Source: FEN-1297 sp963843605 (GTDB taxonomy: Bacteria; Bacteroidota; Ignavibacteria; Ignavibacteriales; Ignavibacteriaceae). Taken from it: a DNA stretch of 64,000 nucleotides. The notes beneath the pieces are model-generated. The model was not told the DNA's origin. It saw nothing but the letters and a program-made list of their open reading frames with translations, and searched no databases. The stretch spans positions 62,001-126,000 of the forward strand of contig CAWJLA010000002.1 in NCBI GenBank assembly GCA_963843605.1, given 5' to 3'. Position numbers and translations under genes: made by a program. Below are positions 17,920-25,989 of this stretch, in pieces (positions within the stretch are counted from its first letter, which is position 1; every line of letters starts with the position of its first letter).

Positions 17920-20900
17920 TCAACTTTCCGTCCGGGTTACTTCATTCACGATATTAAAAATTTCTTCAAGTTTTCTGCCCCGGGCCTCTTTCTCCGAATA
18001 CCCGGTTAATTTTTCGGCAATAGGATTCATCTGTCTAACGTTTCCGCACTCGTCCGTAGCAATAACGCCGTCGCCTATGCTGTACAATGTAGTCCGGTTT
18101 CTTTCCTCGCTTTCACTGAGAGCGCGGCTTATATCGTGTAATTCGGTTATGTCGTTTATAATTGTGAGCAAATATTTTTTGTCATTAAGAGAAATTATAT
18201 TTCCCGAAACAATTGTATGAATTATCTTGCCGTCTTTTCTTCTGAATTTAATTTCCTTATTATTATACTTGCCGTACTTTTCCAGTTCATCTATAACTAT
18301 TTTACGGTCATCTTTGTTAACCCATATCCCGATATCTGTGGATGTTCTACCAATGACTTCGTCCTTATCGAATCCGAATACCTTTTGGTAAGCCTCATTA
18401 ACCTCAATTAATAATCCTGTCCCAATTTCCGAAATTGAAATCCCGTCAGGAGATGCATTATAAATCGTTCTGAAGCGTTCCTCGCTTTCACGTAAAGTTT
18501 CCCGGGCAAGTTTCTGTTCTGTAATTACCTCCGAAAAAAGTATTATGCCGCCGATTTTACCCGAAGTTTCGAACCACGGCATAATTTCCCAGCGGATCCA
18601 GTCCAATTTGCCGTTTGCCCTCGGAAATGTGTCTTCATCGAGGCTTTCGGTAGCGCCGGCAAGACAGCGGCGGTGAATTTCCTTCCAGCGTTCAGGGATT
18701 TCCGGAAATACATCGTAATGAGATTTACCTGTTAAATCAATTTCTCCTAAACCGTATTCCTTTAGATAACGTTTGCTTGCCGTCATGTATTTCATTTCCG
18801 GATCGAACATAGCTATTGCGGCAGGTGCGTATTCCACAAGAAGCTGAAGGATTTGTCTGCTTCTATGAACTTCTTTTTCGGCATTCTTTCTCAGAGTGAT
18901 ATCGCTTATTATTGAAAAGAAAACTTTCTTCTCGCCGAATTGATGCAATTGATGGTGGGCTTCAACAGGATATTCCGATCCGTCTTTCCTCCTGTGTACT
19001 GTTTCAAAAACAACGGTATCCTTCTCACCGTTAAGCAGCGGCTGCAGTACTTTTCTGAATGATTTCTCCGAATACAGCGGCTTAATATCTATTGGCGATA
19101 ATTCTCTTATTTCATCCTGGCGGTAACCTAAATTAACCGAAGCTCCGGAGTTGATATATTCGAACTTTAATGTTTCCGCATCAAAGATATATATTTCATT
19201 TAAACTCTTTTCAATTATCTCGTTCAGTCTGACCCGCTCGGCTTCTATCTTTTTCTGCTGTGTTACATCCTGGATAATACCGAATAAAATTTTATTTTCT
19301 TTATCATATTCGGCTACCGAATGAATATCAATTATTTTACCGGTATCTCTTGTTTTAATCTTAAATTCGGTATCATAAGGCTCGCCGTTCTCTACTAGTT
19401 TTTTCAAAGTATCGTCTAGATGATTTCTATAATTTCGAAGAGGAAAATTCTTTAACGCATTTAAATCAAATTTCTTACCGTTAACACCGTAAATCTTTTC
19501 CGCGCCTTCCGACACAAACATTGTCCCTGTTTCAAGATGAAGTTCCCAATTGCCGGATTTTGACACTAATTCGGCCCTATTCAGCCTCGCCTTACTTTCC
19601 CGCATCATTTTTTCTGTAAGGTATTCATAAGTTTTATCGCGAAAGACCAGCACAACTCCTTCGATTTCTCCTCCCTCATTTCTTATGGGCGCTCCGCTGT
19701 CGGCTATCAGAATTTCTTTACCGTGACGGTTTATAAGCGTAGTATGGTTTGCAAGTCCTATTACTTGTCCCGACTTTAAGACTTTTTCAACCGGATTCTC
19801 AACTTTTTCTCTGCTCTCTTCATTAACGATTCGGAAGATATTCTCAATAAATTTATCTTTCGCTTCGCTTTCTTTCCAGCCGGTTAATTCTTCGGCCATG
19901 GGATTCATTTGTTTAATGTTTCCATTTTTGTCAGTTGTAATTACCCCGTCGCCGATACTGTAAAGTATTGTTCTGAATTCTTTATGATATTCTCTTAGTT
20001 CCTTCTCTTTTTCAAATAATTTTTTGTATATGTTCCTTTGGGAAAAATGGTAATACCAGAATAGACTGACGCTAATTAGAATCATTAAGAGAAGGGTGAA
20101 CGAGGTTATTACTGCTTCCTTGAAATACAGAGATGAAAATATTTCAGAGCTGTCAACTTTTGTGATCATTATCCATTTAGTGCCGGGGACCGGACTTATG
20201 TAAGCTAAAACTTTTATACCGCGGTAATTTATCCCTTCGAGTATGCCCTTATACCCAAGAACAGCTTTAACTGCGGGTGAATTGGTTTGAGTTAAGGGTA
20301 TTTTCAGATTAAGGGCTGTCTTATTATTAAAATGATGATTATTTAGATAAAGAGCATAATTGCCCTCCCTTCTTACAATAATAGTCTCAGAAGTACTGCT
20401 GGAATTAGGCCATTCATTGATCATCGGGAATAAGTAAGATTCCGGATCAACCCTCAAAACAACTGCCGCAGCCGTCTTTCCTCCGATGGAAACGGGAGCT
20501 ATATAATCTATATAAATTTTATTATCTGCTTTGTTTTTAAATAATCCTGTATTTAAGATGTTATTTTCGCTGCATGCTTTTTCTATAAAATTTACAGTGG
20601 TCCTGTCTAATTTATTTATCCCGGGTTCTGATGATATTAACGGCCTTCCTTCCAGATCGGTGACAAATATATTATTATATTCATGTACTTTTTGGATCAG
20701 CATGATCCTCCGCAGCAGATCTGATTTACGAACTGAATTTTTCGATAAGGAAGTACTCATTAAACTCTGCAGTAACAAAGAATTTTCGGAAAGCATTCGG
20801 CAGTCGGCGATGCGCTCACTGTTCCATGACAAGATTTGAGATATTTTTAACCTGCCGATAGTTCTTAGTTCGTTATACTTTTGTGCGCGGATTGAATCGG

Positions 20901-21012
20901 ATTCATAGGAGAAAAACAAGTAAGACGCACTGATTAGAATTAAAGCGAAAAAGCCGATTAATATTACCAGTTGTTTTTTTTTCAAAACCAAAGTACCTGA
21001 ATTTTTCCCCAT
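17920..21012 (-). CDS. Giant multi-PAS sensor histidine kinase, N-terminal part (frameshifted)
   Basis: 1,030 residues: TM1 (about 14-31, LVILIGFFALILISASYLFF), a periplasmic Cache-like sensor (about 35-300), TM2 (about 303-325), then about five PAS domains and the start of a sixth. PAS/PAC signatures recur, for example YSIGDGVITTDKNGNI (about 350) and YSIGDGVIATDECGNV near the end. The frame stops after NEVTRTES because of a one-base surplus near 17928-17934. The same linker earlier in this protein reads EESREKVENPVEKVL, which shows what should follow. Many PAS modules in series suggest integration of several internal signals with one extracytoplasmic one. Confidence 0.9.
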   Translation of the reverse strand: MGKNSGTLVLKKKQLVILIGFFALILISASYLFFSYESDSIRAQKYNELRTIGRLKISQILSWNSERIADCRMLSENSLLLQSLMSTSLSKNSVRKSDLLRRIMLIQKVHEYNNIFVTDLEGRPLISSEPGINKLDRTTVNFIEKACSENNILNTGLFKNKADNKIYIDYIAPVSIGGKTAAAVVLRVDPESYLFPMINEWPNSSSTSETIIVRREGNYALYLNNHHFNNKTALNLKIPLTQTNSPAVKAVLGYKGILEGINYRGIKVLAYISPVPGTKWIMITKVDSSEIFSSLYFKEAVITSFTLLLMILISVSLFWYYHFSQRNIYKKLFEKEKELREYHKEFRTILYSIGDGVITTDKNGNIKQMNPMAEELTGWKESEAKDKFIENIFRIVNEESREKVENPVEKVLKSGQVIGLANHTTLINRHGKEILIADSGAPIRNEGGEIEGVVLVFRDKTYEYLTEKMMRESKARLNRAELVSKSGNWELHLETGTMFVSEGAEKIYGVNGKKFDLNALKNFPLRNYRNHLDDTLKKLVENGEPYDTEFKIKTRDTGKIIDIHSVAEYDKENKILFGIIQDVTQQKKIEAERVRLNEIIEKSLNEIYIFDAETLKFEYINSGASVNLGYRQDEIRELSPIDIKPLYSEKSFRKVLQPLLNGEKDTVVFETVHRRKDGSEYPVEAHHQLHQFGEKKVFFSIISDITLRKNAEKEVHRSRQILQLLVEYAPAAIAMFDPEMKYMTASKRYLKEYGLGEIDLTGKSHYDVFPEIPERWKEIHRRCLAGATESLDEDTFPRANGKLDWIRWEIMPWFETSGKIGGIILFSEVITEQKLARETLRESEERFRTIYNASPDGISISEIGTGLLIEVNEAYQKVFGFDKDEVIGRTSTDIGIWVNKDDRKIVIDELEKYGKYNNKEIKFRRKDGKIIHTIVSGNIISLNDKKYLLTIINDITELHDISRALSESEERNRTTLYSIGDGVIATDECGNVRQMNPIAEKLTGYSEKEARGRKLEEIFNIVNEVTRTES

Positions 21013-21240
21013 AGTCTGAAAACACTATTTTCTTAATTTACAAATTCGAAATCCGATAATATTTTTATTTCCCCTGAGGCTAAACATGAAATTAGTGTAA
21101 AAATATTATCATCTTTTCTCTTATTTATGATCTATTTATGATCAATTTAACTTAACCTAAGCGCAAAATATTAAATATAAAAACAACATTCAATTTGCTA
21201 AAACACAGAATCATTTCATTGAATAATTCCGGTATTAGAT

Positions 21241-21660
21241 TCAAATTTTATACTTATTCTTCATCCATTCGTATGCCATATTAAGCTGTTTGGTTTTCTT
21301 TTCGGCAAGAATTTTCAATTCCTCGCCCAAATCAAAAACTTTATCCGGATGATATTTGGAAATTAGTTCAAGATAATTTTTTCTGATTTGAACTTTCGTA
21401 ACCTTCCCGGTCAAACCAAGCAGGCCGCCGTAATATTTTGCTTTTTCAAATTCGGTTGCTACAGCCGGATCAAATTCTTCTACTTTTTTAAAAGAATGCT
21501 TTTCGAACCTTTCGTACGACTCGTATTTTTCATACTTTTCATAACTTTCATACTGCTCCGATCTTTTGTAACCGCTGCCTTTTGTATTTTTTTCTCCGTT
21601 GCCGCCGTAAGCTTTTTTATTGAAATGATACCCCACTACCTTATATATAGAAGTGTACAA
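21241..21660 (-). CDS. J-domain protein, C-terminal part (frameshifted)
   Basis: 139 residues ending in a J domain: YYGGLLGLTGKVTKVQIRKN, then the diagnostic HPD in ISKYHPDKVF, then KQLNMAYEWMKNKYK, so it can probably stimulate an Hsp70. Before it lies a low-complexity stretch of tandem Tyr-Glu words (YESYEKYEKYESYERFEK). The TTG start is artificial: the frame is open upstream to about 21767 and reads IENAARIKTTDWHNVNFTF, which continues the protein ending at 21756 once one base is added in the run at 21765-21768. The complete product would be about 340 residues with the J domain at its C-terminus. Confidence 0.75.
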   Translation of the reverse strand: MYTSIYKVVGYHFNKKAYGGNGEKNTKGSGYKRSEQYESYEKYEKYESYERFEKHSFKKVEEFDPAVATEFEKAKYYGGLLGLTGKVTKVQIRKNYLELISKYHPDKVFDLGEELKILAEKKTKQLNMAYEWMKNKYKI

Positions 21661-21755
21661 AACCGAACTGTTGTCGCCTGTATTGAAAAGATAATCCAGA
21701 AAAGTGAAATTTACGTTATGCCAATCGGTTGTCTTTATTCTTGCTGCATTTTCGA

Positions 21756-22259
21756 TTAATGTTCTTTTAAATTATCTTCGGTTAAATTTGACCTTATTTT
21801 TTTTAGGTAATTGCCTTCCATTTGCGGAGTAACAATCTTAAAAAGTGATTTAATCCAGTTCTCGCTTTCGGCTTCAAGTATAAGTGTATGGAGTACCAGA
21901 AATTCGTTATATACAAGATCAGATTGCAGATTAGAGATCAACGTGGAGGAGTAGCAGATGCTCTGAAGATGTCCGTAAGTTGTAAAGGTTAACTCGTTAA
22001 GTGTCTGATTCAAATCCAGATCAAACCATTTCTGACAAACATTATCTGCCGCCTTTATGGTATATGAATTCCGGAAATCAAAATTTGTTTTATAACTGTA
22101 TCCGATAAAAGATTGGGAAAATTCATTTAATCCGTTTTGAACCGTACCCAATGCAAGCCAGATTCTATTGTATATCTCATTAAAAACATAATAAGCATCT
22201 TCATACTTTCCCTTATCAAGTAGAGAATCCGCAACTTCCCGCATTTTAACAACATTCAT
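21756..22259 (-). CDS. N-terminal part of a J-domain protein, unknown domain (frameshifted)
   Basis: 167 residues from the Met chosen here (MNVVKMREVADSLLDKGKYE); a frame extending further upstream to 22331 contains a hydrophobic stretch but no ribosome site. The protein is helical, begins with a TPR-like helix pair (ADSLLDKGKYEDAYYVFNEI), and is otherwise unrecognised. Its frame ends NLTEDNLKEH, overlapping the J-domain frame, and restoring one A gives NLKRTLIENAARIK. Probably one gene with the preceding entry. It lies between the multi-PAS kinase gene and the divergent gene at 22709. Start position is uncertain. Confidence 0.65.
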   Translation of the reverse strand: MNVVKMREVADSLLDKGKYEDAYYVFNEIYNRIWLALGTVQNGLNEFSQSFIGYSYKTNFDFRNSYTIKAADNVCQKWFDLDLNQTLNELTFTTYGHLQSICYSSTLISNLQSDLVYNEFLVLHTLILEAESENWIKSLFKIVTPQMEGNYLKKIRSNLTEDNLKEH

Positions 22260-22708
22260 GCTAATCCGGTAGATTAATTCGCATTCATATAAAAGCTTGA
22301 CAATTATACAAAACATATATGAAATCACCAATATTATCGAAAATTTCCTGCAAAAATTAAATTTCGAGACCGATTAAAAGTAACATTATCTAACGCTAAG
22401 TGAGCATAGATTTTTATTCTTTGCGCCATGCGGTTATTTTTTACCGCTCGAACTCGCAGACTCCTCTCTATACCTAAGGGAAATATTATTATTCCGGTTA
22501 ATCACTTTTATAAACCATTTAATTAGATTTCCCCTTATTGAAAATATTAAGAATTGCAATTAGATTTATGCCCGGGGGAGTTCAATATTTAATTACCGGC
22601 AGTAAATAATTCTTCCGACGCCGTTTGATTATACAGAATAAAAATTTAATACATCTCCGCCTGTTTCACCTAATGAAGTATTTTTAATAATTTAACAAAG
22701 AGGTAAAA
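22260..22708. other. Divergent intergenic region
   Basis: About 450 bases between divergent genes, so it must carry promoters for both. A small hairpin GCGGT/ACCGC with a T-rich loop lies near 22431-22452. No RNA gene or operator was recognised. Confidence 0.45.
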
Positions 22709-23464
22709 ATGACGGACAAACAGGAAAATCTGTTTTCTATGTATACGGTTCTATGCGGATATCTTTCTACCCGGAATATAATTGTAAATTCTGTTCCGGC
22801 GTTCAGCAGAACTTACGAAAAACTTCGGTCTTTGGTTGAAGAAATTAAGAATTTCGAAAACTCCATGTTCGGTTTGAAAGGCAGCAAGTCCGATTCGATT
22901 ATAAATAGGAAAATTAGGCTGGCCACATCCGCAGCTCTTGTTTCCGAGGTAATTTATATTTACTCCGATGAAAAAGATATTCCCGGCCTGCGCGATAAAA
23001 CGGATAAGAATGAGAATTATTTCAAACGCCTTAATAATACAAACCTGCTTCTTGAAGCAAACGAACTGATGAAAATGGTTTCCGGTATGAAAGGAGAATT
23101 ATCCGAATACGGTTTAACTGGCGAAGAAATTAATGATCTCGCCGATAATATTAAGTTTTTTGAAGAAGCGGTTCAGAGCACTTCGGAAAACGATATTGAG
23201 ATACCGGATACTAACGGATCGGTGTATAAGTTAATAGGTGAAGCAAAATATATTATTGAGAACAGGCTTGATAAATACGCTCACAGGTTCAAATACACGG
23301 ACCCTGATTTTTATGCGCAGTATTTTACCGCAAGAAGAATAAATGAGACAGATACGCGAAATTCTAAAAAAGAAGAAAGCGAAGCCTTAGTAAAAGAATT
23401 AATATCATTGATCAGGCCCGCGAAATTTCTCGCGGGCCCTGATTTTAATAGGCATGTTAGCTAA
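22709..23464 (+). CDS. Conserved-looking protein of unknown function
   Basis: 251-aa soluble, charged, largely helical protein without signal peptide or membrane segment; I do not recognise a family. AGAGG precedes the ATG at good distance. Alternating helices such as YEKLRSLVEEIKNFENSM and NDLADNIKFFEEAVQS suggest a helical bundle. The last ~15 codons run through a strong GC hairpin (23411-23443), so the final residues RPAKFLAGPDF are probably terminator sequence that happens to be translated. It is transcribed toward cheB and is the only plus-strand gene between 10.5 and 43.5 kb. Confidence 0.7.
   Translation: MTDKQENLFSMYTVLCGYLSTRNIIVNSVPAFSRTYEKLRSLVEEIKNFENSMFGLKGSKSDSIINRKIRLATSAALVSEVIYIYSDEKDIPGLRDKTDKNENYFKRLNNTNLLLEANELMKMVSGMKGELSEYGLTGEEINDLADNIKFFEEAVQSTSENDIEIPDTNGSVYKLIGEAKYIIENRLDKYAHRFKYTDPDFYAQYFTARRINETDTRNSKKEESEALVKELISLIRPAKFLAGPDFNRHVS
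23411..23443 (+). terminator. Strong hairpin terminator between convergent genes
   Basis: ATCAGGCCCGCGA and TCGCGGGCCCTGAT pair with a single bulged base around a 6-nt loop, followed by TTTTAAT within the 3-prime part. It overlaps the end of the plus-strand gene and lies about 60 bases from the cheB stop codon, so it can serve both converging transcripts. Confidence 0.75.
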
Positions 23465-23503
23465 TCTTCATATTTCCTTTTTGCCCTAAACGATGAAAAT
23501 AAA

Positions 23504-24571
23504 TTAACGGTTGCAATAATCCATAACCTTTCTGGATATATTAGGCAGCGGCTGAACCGAGTCTACGGCATTTAACTTTATTGCTTCCTGGGGCATACCG
23601 AATACTACGGAAGTTTTTTCATCCTGCGCAATGGTATATGCGCCGGTTTCTTTTAATTCAAGCATACCCTTTGCTCCGTCGTCGCCCATTCCGGTCATTA
23701 TTACTCCCACGGCATTTTTTCCTGCGTACCTTGCAGCCGACCTGAATAGCACGTCCACCGAAGGCCGGTGACGGCTAACCAAAGGCCCTTCTTTTACTTC
23801 TACAAAATAGCGGGCACCGCTTCTTTTTAAAAGTAAATGGAAATTTCCCGGTGCAATTAATGCTCTTCCCCTAATTACTGTATCGCCGTTCTCGGCCTCC
23901 TTAACGGAAATCTTGCATAAATCGTTTAATCTTTTCGCAAAAGTTGTTGTAAAATGTTCCGGCATATGCTGAACAATTACAATGCCCGAAGTATCGGCAG
24001 GAAAGGCTTCCAGAAATACCCTAAGTGCTTCGGTTCCGCCTGTAGAAGCTCCCACTACTACGACTTTCTCGGTTGTTTCGAGCATTGCCTTACTGGATGC
24101 TTTCGAAATAATTACATCCGCGGTCAGTTTCGGTTCCACATCAATTTTAGATGCGGAATATCTTCTTGTATTTACGCATGCTGCGGCTTTTACCACATCG
24201 CAAATATGTATCCTAGATTCTTCGAGAAATTGTTTTGTTCCGATACGCGGTTTTGTAATAATATCCACCGCGCCGTATTCAAGCGCTTTTAATGCGGTAA
24301 CGGATCCTTCATCGGTAAGACTTGAGCAAATTACCACTGGTATGGGATGCTGCGTCATAATTTTTCTCAGGAACGTTACACCGTCCATGCGCGGCATCTC
24401 GATATCAAGCGTAATTACATCCGGTTTTTCAAATCTCATTTTTTCAACAGCCATGAAAGGGTCTTTAGCCGTACCCATAACCTCAATTGTTGGATCGGAT
24501 GAAAGAAGTTCGGTTAGTGTCTGCCTAACAACCGCCGAATCGTCTACAATCAATACTTTTATCTTCTGCAT
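23504..24571 (-). CDS. cheB: CheB, receptor methylesterase/glutamine deamidase
   Basis: 355-aa CheB. Receiver domain at 1-125 with acidic DD at 10-11 and phospho-acceptor Asp56 in ITLDIEMPRMDG. C-terminal methylesterase domain from about 168 with catalytic Ser176 in GASTGGTEAL, His202 in QHMPEHFTT and Asp in MTGMGDDGAKG. It demethylates chemoreceptors, with CheR closing the adaptation loop. The ATG lies inside the cheD end (13-base overlap), indicating translational coupling. It is the last gene of the chemosensory cluster, followed by a hairpin terminator. Confidence 0.97.
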   Translation of the reverse strand: MQKIKVLIVDDSAVVRQTLTELLSSDPTIEVMGTAKDPFMAVEKMRFEKPDVITLDIEMPRMDGVTFLRKIMTQHPIPVVICSSLTDEGSVTALKALEYGAVDIITKPRIGTKQFLEESRIHICDVVKAAACVNTRRYSASKIDVEPKLTADVIISKASSKAMLETTEKVVVVGASTGGTEALRVFLEAFPADTSGIVIVQHMPEHFTTTFAKRLNDLCKISVKEAENGDTVIRGRALIAPGNFHLLLKRSGARYFVEVKEGPLVSRHRPSVDVLFRSAARYAGKNAVGVIMTGMGDDGAKGMLELKETGAYTIAQDEKTSVVFGMPQEAIKLNAVDSVQPLPNISRKVMDYCNR

Positions 24572-25071
24572 TGTTCAATTACTTTTTTTACAAAAACCTC
24601 ACCGGTATTCGTTTTGAAGAATATCCTTCTTCCTTTTTCTCCGCCTACATCCGATGAGACTAATTTTAAATTATATTTTTCAATATTGGTTAATGCAGTC
24701 AGCACATTTTGAGAACCCACGCTGCCGGCATTTTTTATATTATCTACAGGTTTCAATACATCGGCCCCGCCGAACATTTTAACTTCTATATCATCTCTTT
24801 TAATTTTCATTGCATTAAATTTTTCGATCATTTTCAAAATTGTACAATCTACATACCTGTATATCGCGGTACAATCATTACAGCCGGCAATACCGTGTTT
24901 GCATTTCGGCAGCATGCAATGTGATATAATCCCGAAACCTGTGTTTTTATTATACATTGTTATAGCCAAACAAGAACCGAGAACAGTTGAAACCACCACT
25001 CCGCTGCTGCTGGAGCATAATTCGCCCTGCTGAAGATAAATAACATTTTCTTCGCTTATTTTAAAGTTCAT
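24559..25071 (-). CDS. cheD: CheD, receptor glutamine deamidase
   Basis: 170-aa CheD; the ATG at 25071 (MNFKISEENVIYLQQGEL) is chosen because it overlaps the cheR stop by 11 bases, whereas an upstream in-frame start would reach further into cheR. The thiol-protease-like active site is visible: Cys in TVLGSCLAITMY and His in GIISHCMLP. It deamidates receptor glutamines and may bind other chemotaxis phosphatases, but no CheC or CheX is encoded in the window. A Cys-rich stretch (CKHGIAGCNDC) follows the active site. Order cheR-cheD-cheB with successive overlaps indicates a tightly coupled adaptation module. Confidence 0.95.
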   Translation of the reverse strand: MNFKISEENVIYLQQGELCSSSSGVVVSTVLGSCLAITMYNKNTGFGIISHCMLPKCKHGIAGCNDCTAIYRYVDCTILKMIEKFNAMKIKRDDIEVKMFGGADVLKPVDNIKNAGSVGSQNVLTALTNIEKYNLKLVSSDVGGEKGRRIFFKTNTGEVFVKKVIEQCRR

Positions 25072-25921
25072 ATAATTTTTTATATGTGCTTGCCGCAAGT
25101 TGTTTTAGCGGCAACTTTGAATTAAAAATCGACTCGGAATGCCCAAGCAGTAAATAACCTCCCGGGTTTATATAACCGAATAGTTTTTCAATTACCCTAT
25201 CCTGTGTTTGTTTATCAAAATAAATAAGAACATTTCTGCAGAAAATTATATCGAATTTATCCTTTATCCCGAAATCCTCATCCATAAAGTTGAGCCATCG
25301 GAAGTTTATGGTCTTCCTTAGCTCCGGGACAATTCTAACCGTTTTTTGGCTTTTGTCTTTACTCTTCAGAAAATATTTCCGGACTAAATCATAAGGTACC
25401 GGAACAATTCTATCCTCTTCGTATATGCCTTTAACGGCCGAAGCAAGCACCTTTAATGAGATATCTGTTGCCAGTATCTGGAAAGAATAGCCGGGAATAT
25501 TCTGAAGGAATTCATTTACCACAATTGAAATTGTATACGGTTCTTCTCCCGTAGAACAGCCGGCACTCCATATCTTTAAGGGACGCTTAACTCCGGTTTC
25601 TTCATTCTTTAATAATTCCGGCAATGCGGTTAACGTAAGGAAATCAAACTGCTTCGATTCACGGAAGAAGTCGGTTTTATTGGTAGTTATTACATCTATC
25701 ATATGCGCGAATTCTTTTTCCAGTCCTTCTTTCGAAAACAGGAACTCGCAGTATTCCTCATAGCTCTCAAAATTTAAAGCACGCAATCTTTTTCTTAGCC
25801 TTGCTTCCACCATAATTTTTTTTGTATCGGGTATTTTAATTCCGCTTTGCGAATATATAATTCTGCTTAGTTTTTCAAAATTATGATTTGACAGATTCGT
25901 ATTTATTTTTTCAGTATACAT
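25061..25921 (-). CDS. cheR: CheR, receptor glutamate methyltransferase (full length)
   Basis: 286-aa SAM-dependent methyltransferase with the complete CheR architecture: N-terminal helical domain (about 10-80, including KKIMVEARLRKRLRAL), then TTNKTDFFRES, SAM-binding motif IWSAGCSTGEEPYTI near 123, ATDIS for the ribose-binding acid, and FDIIFCRNVLIYFD. The beta-subdomain that binds receptor C-terminal peptides falls at about 165-200 (VPVPYDLVRKYFLKSKDKSQ). The cluster receptors end in aromatic tails suitable for docking. Overlaps cheD downstream. A second, shorter CheR-like gene occurs at 37705. Confidence 0.96.
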   Translation of the reverse strand: MYTEKINTNLSNHNFEKLSRIIYSQSGIKIPDTKKIMVEARLRKRLRALNFESYEEYCEFLFSKEGLEKEFAHMIDVITTNKTDFFRESKQFDFLTLTALPELLKNEETGVKRPLKIWSAGCSTGEEPYTISIVVNEFLQNIPGYSFQILATDISLKVLASAVKGIYEEDRIVPVPYDLVRKYFLKSKDKSQKTVRIVPELRKTINFRWLNFMDEDFGIKDKFDIIFCRNVLIYFDKQTQDRVIEKLFGYINPGGYLLLGHSESIFNSKLPLKQLAASTYKKLYEL

Positions 25922-25989
25922 ATTTTTATAATTTACATTAAATGAATAAGAAATAACTCACTGCTGCATAAATAACATCAAAATACCTT

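Noticed and set aside
22431..22452. GCGGT/ACCGC hairpin as a terminator
   Set aside because: It lies in a divergent promoter region, has no following T-tract and only a five-base stem.
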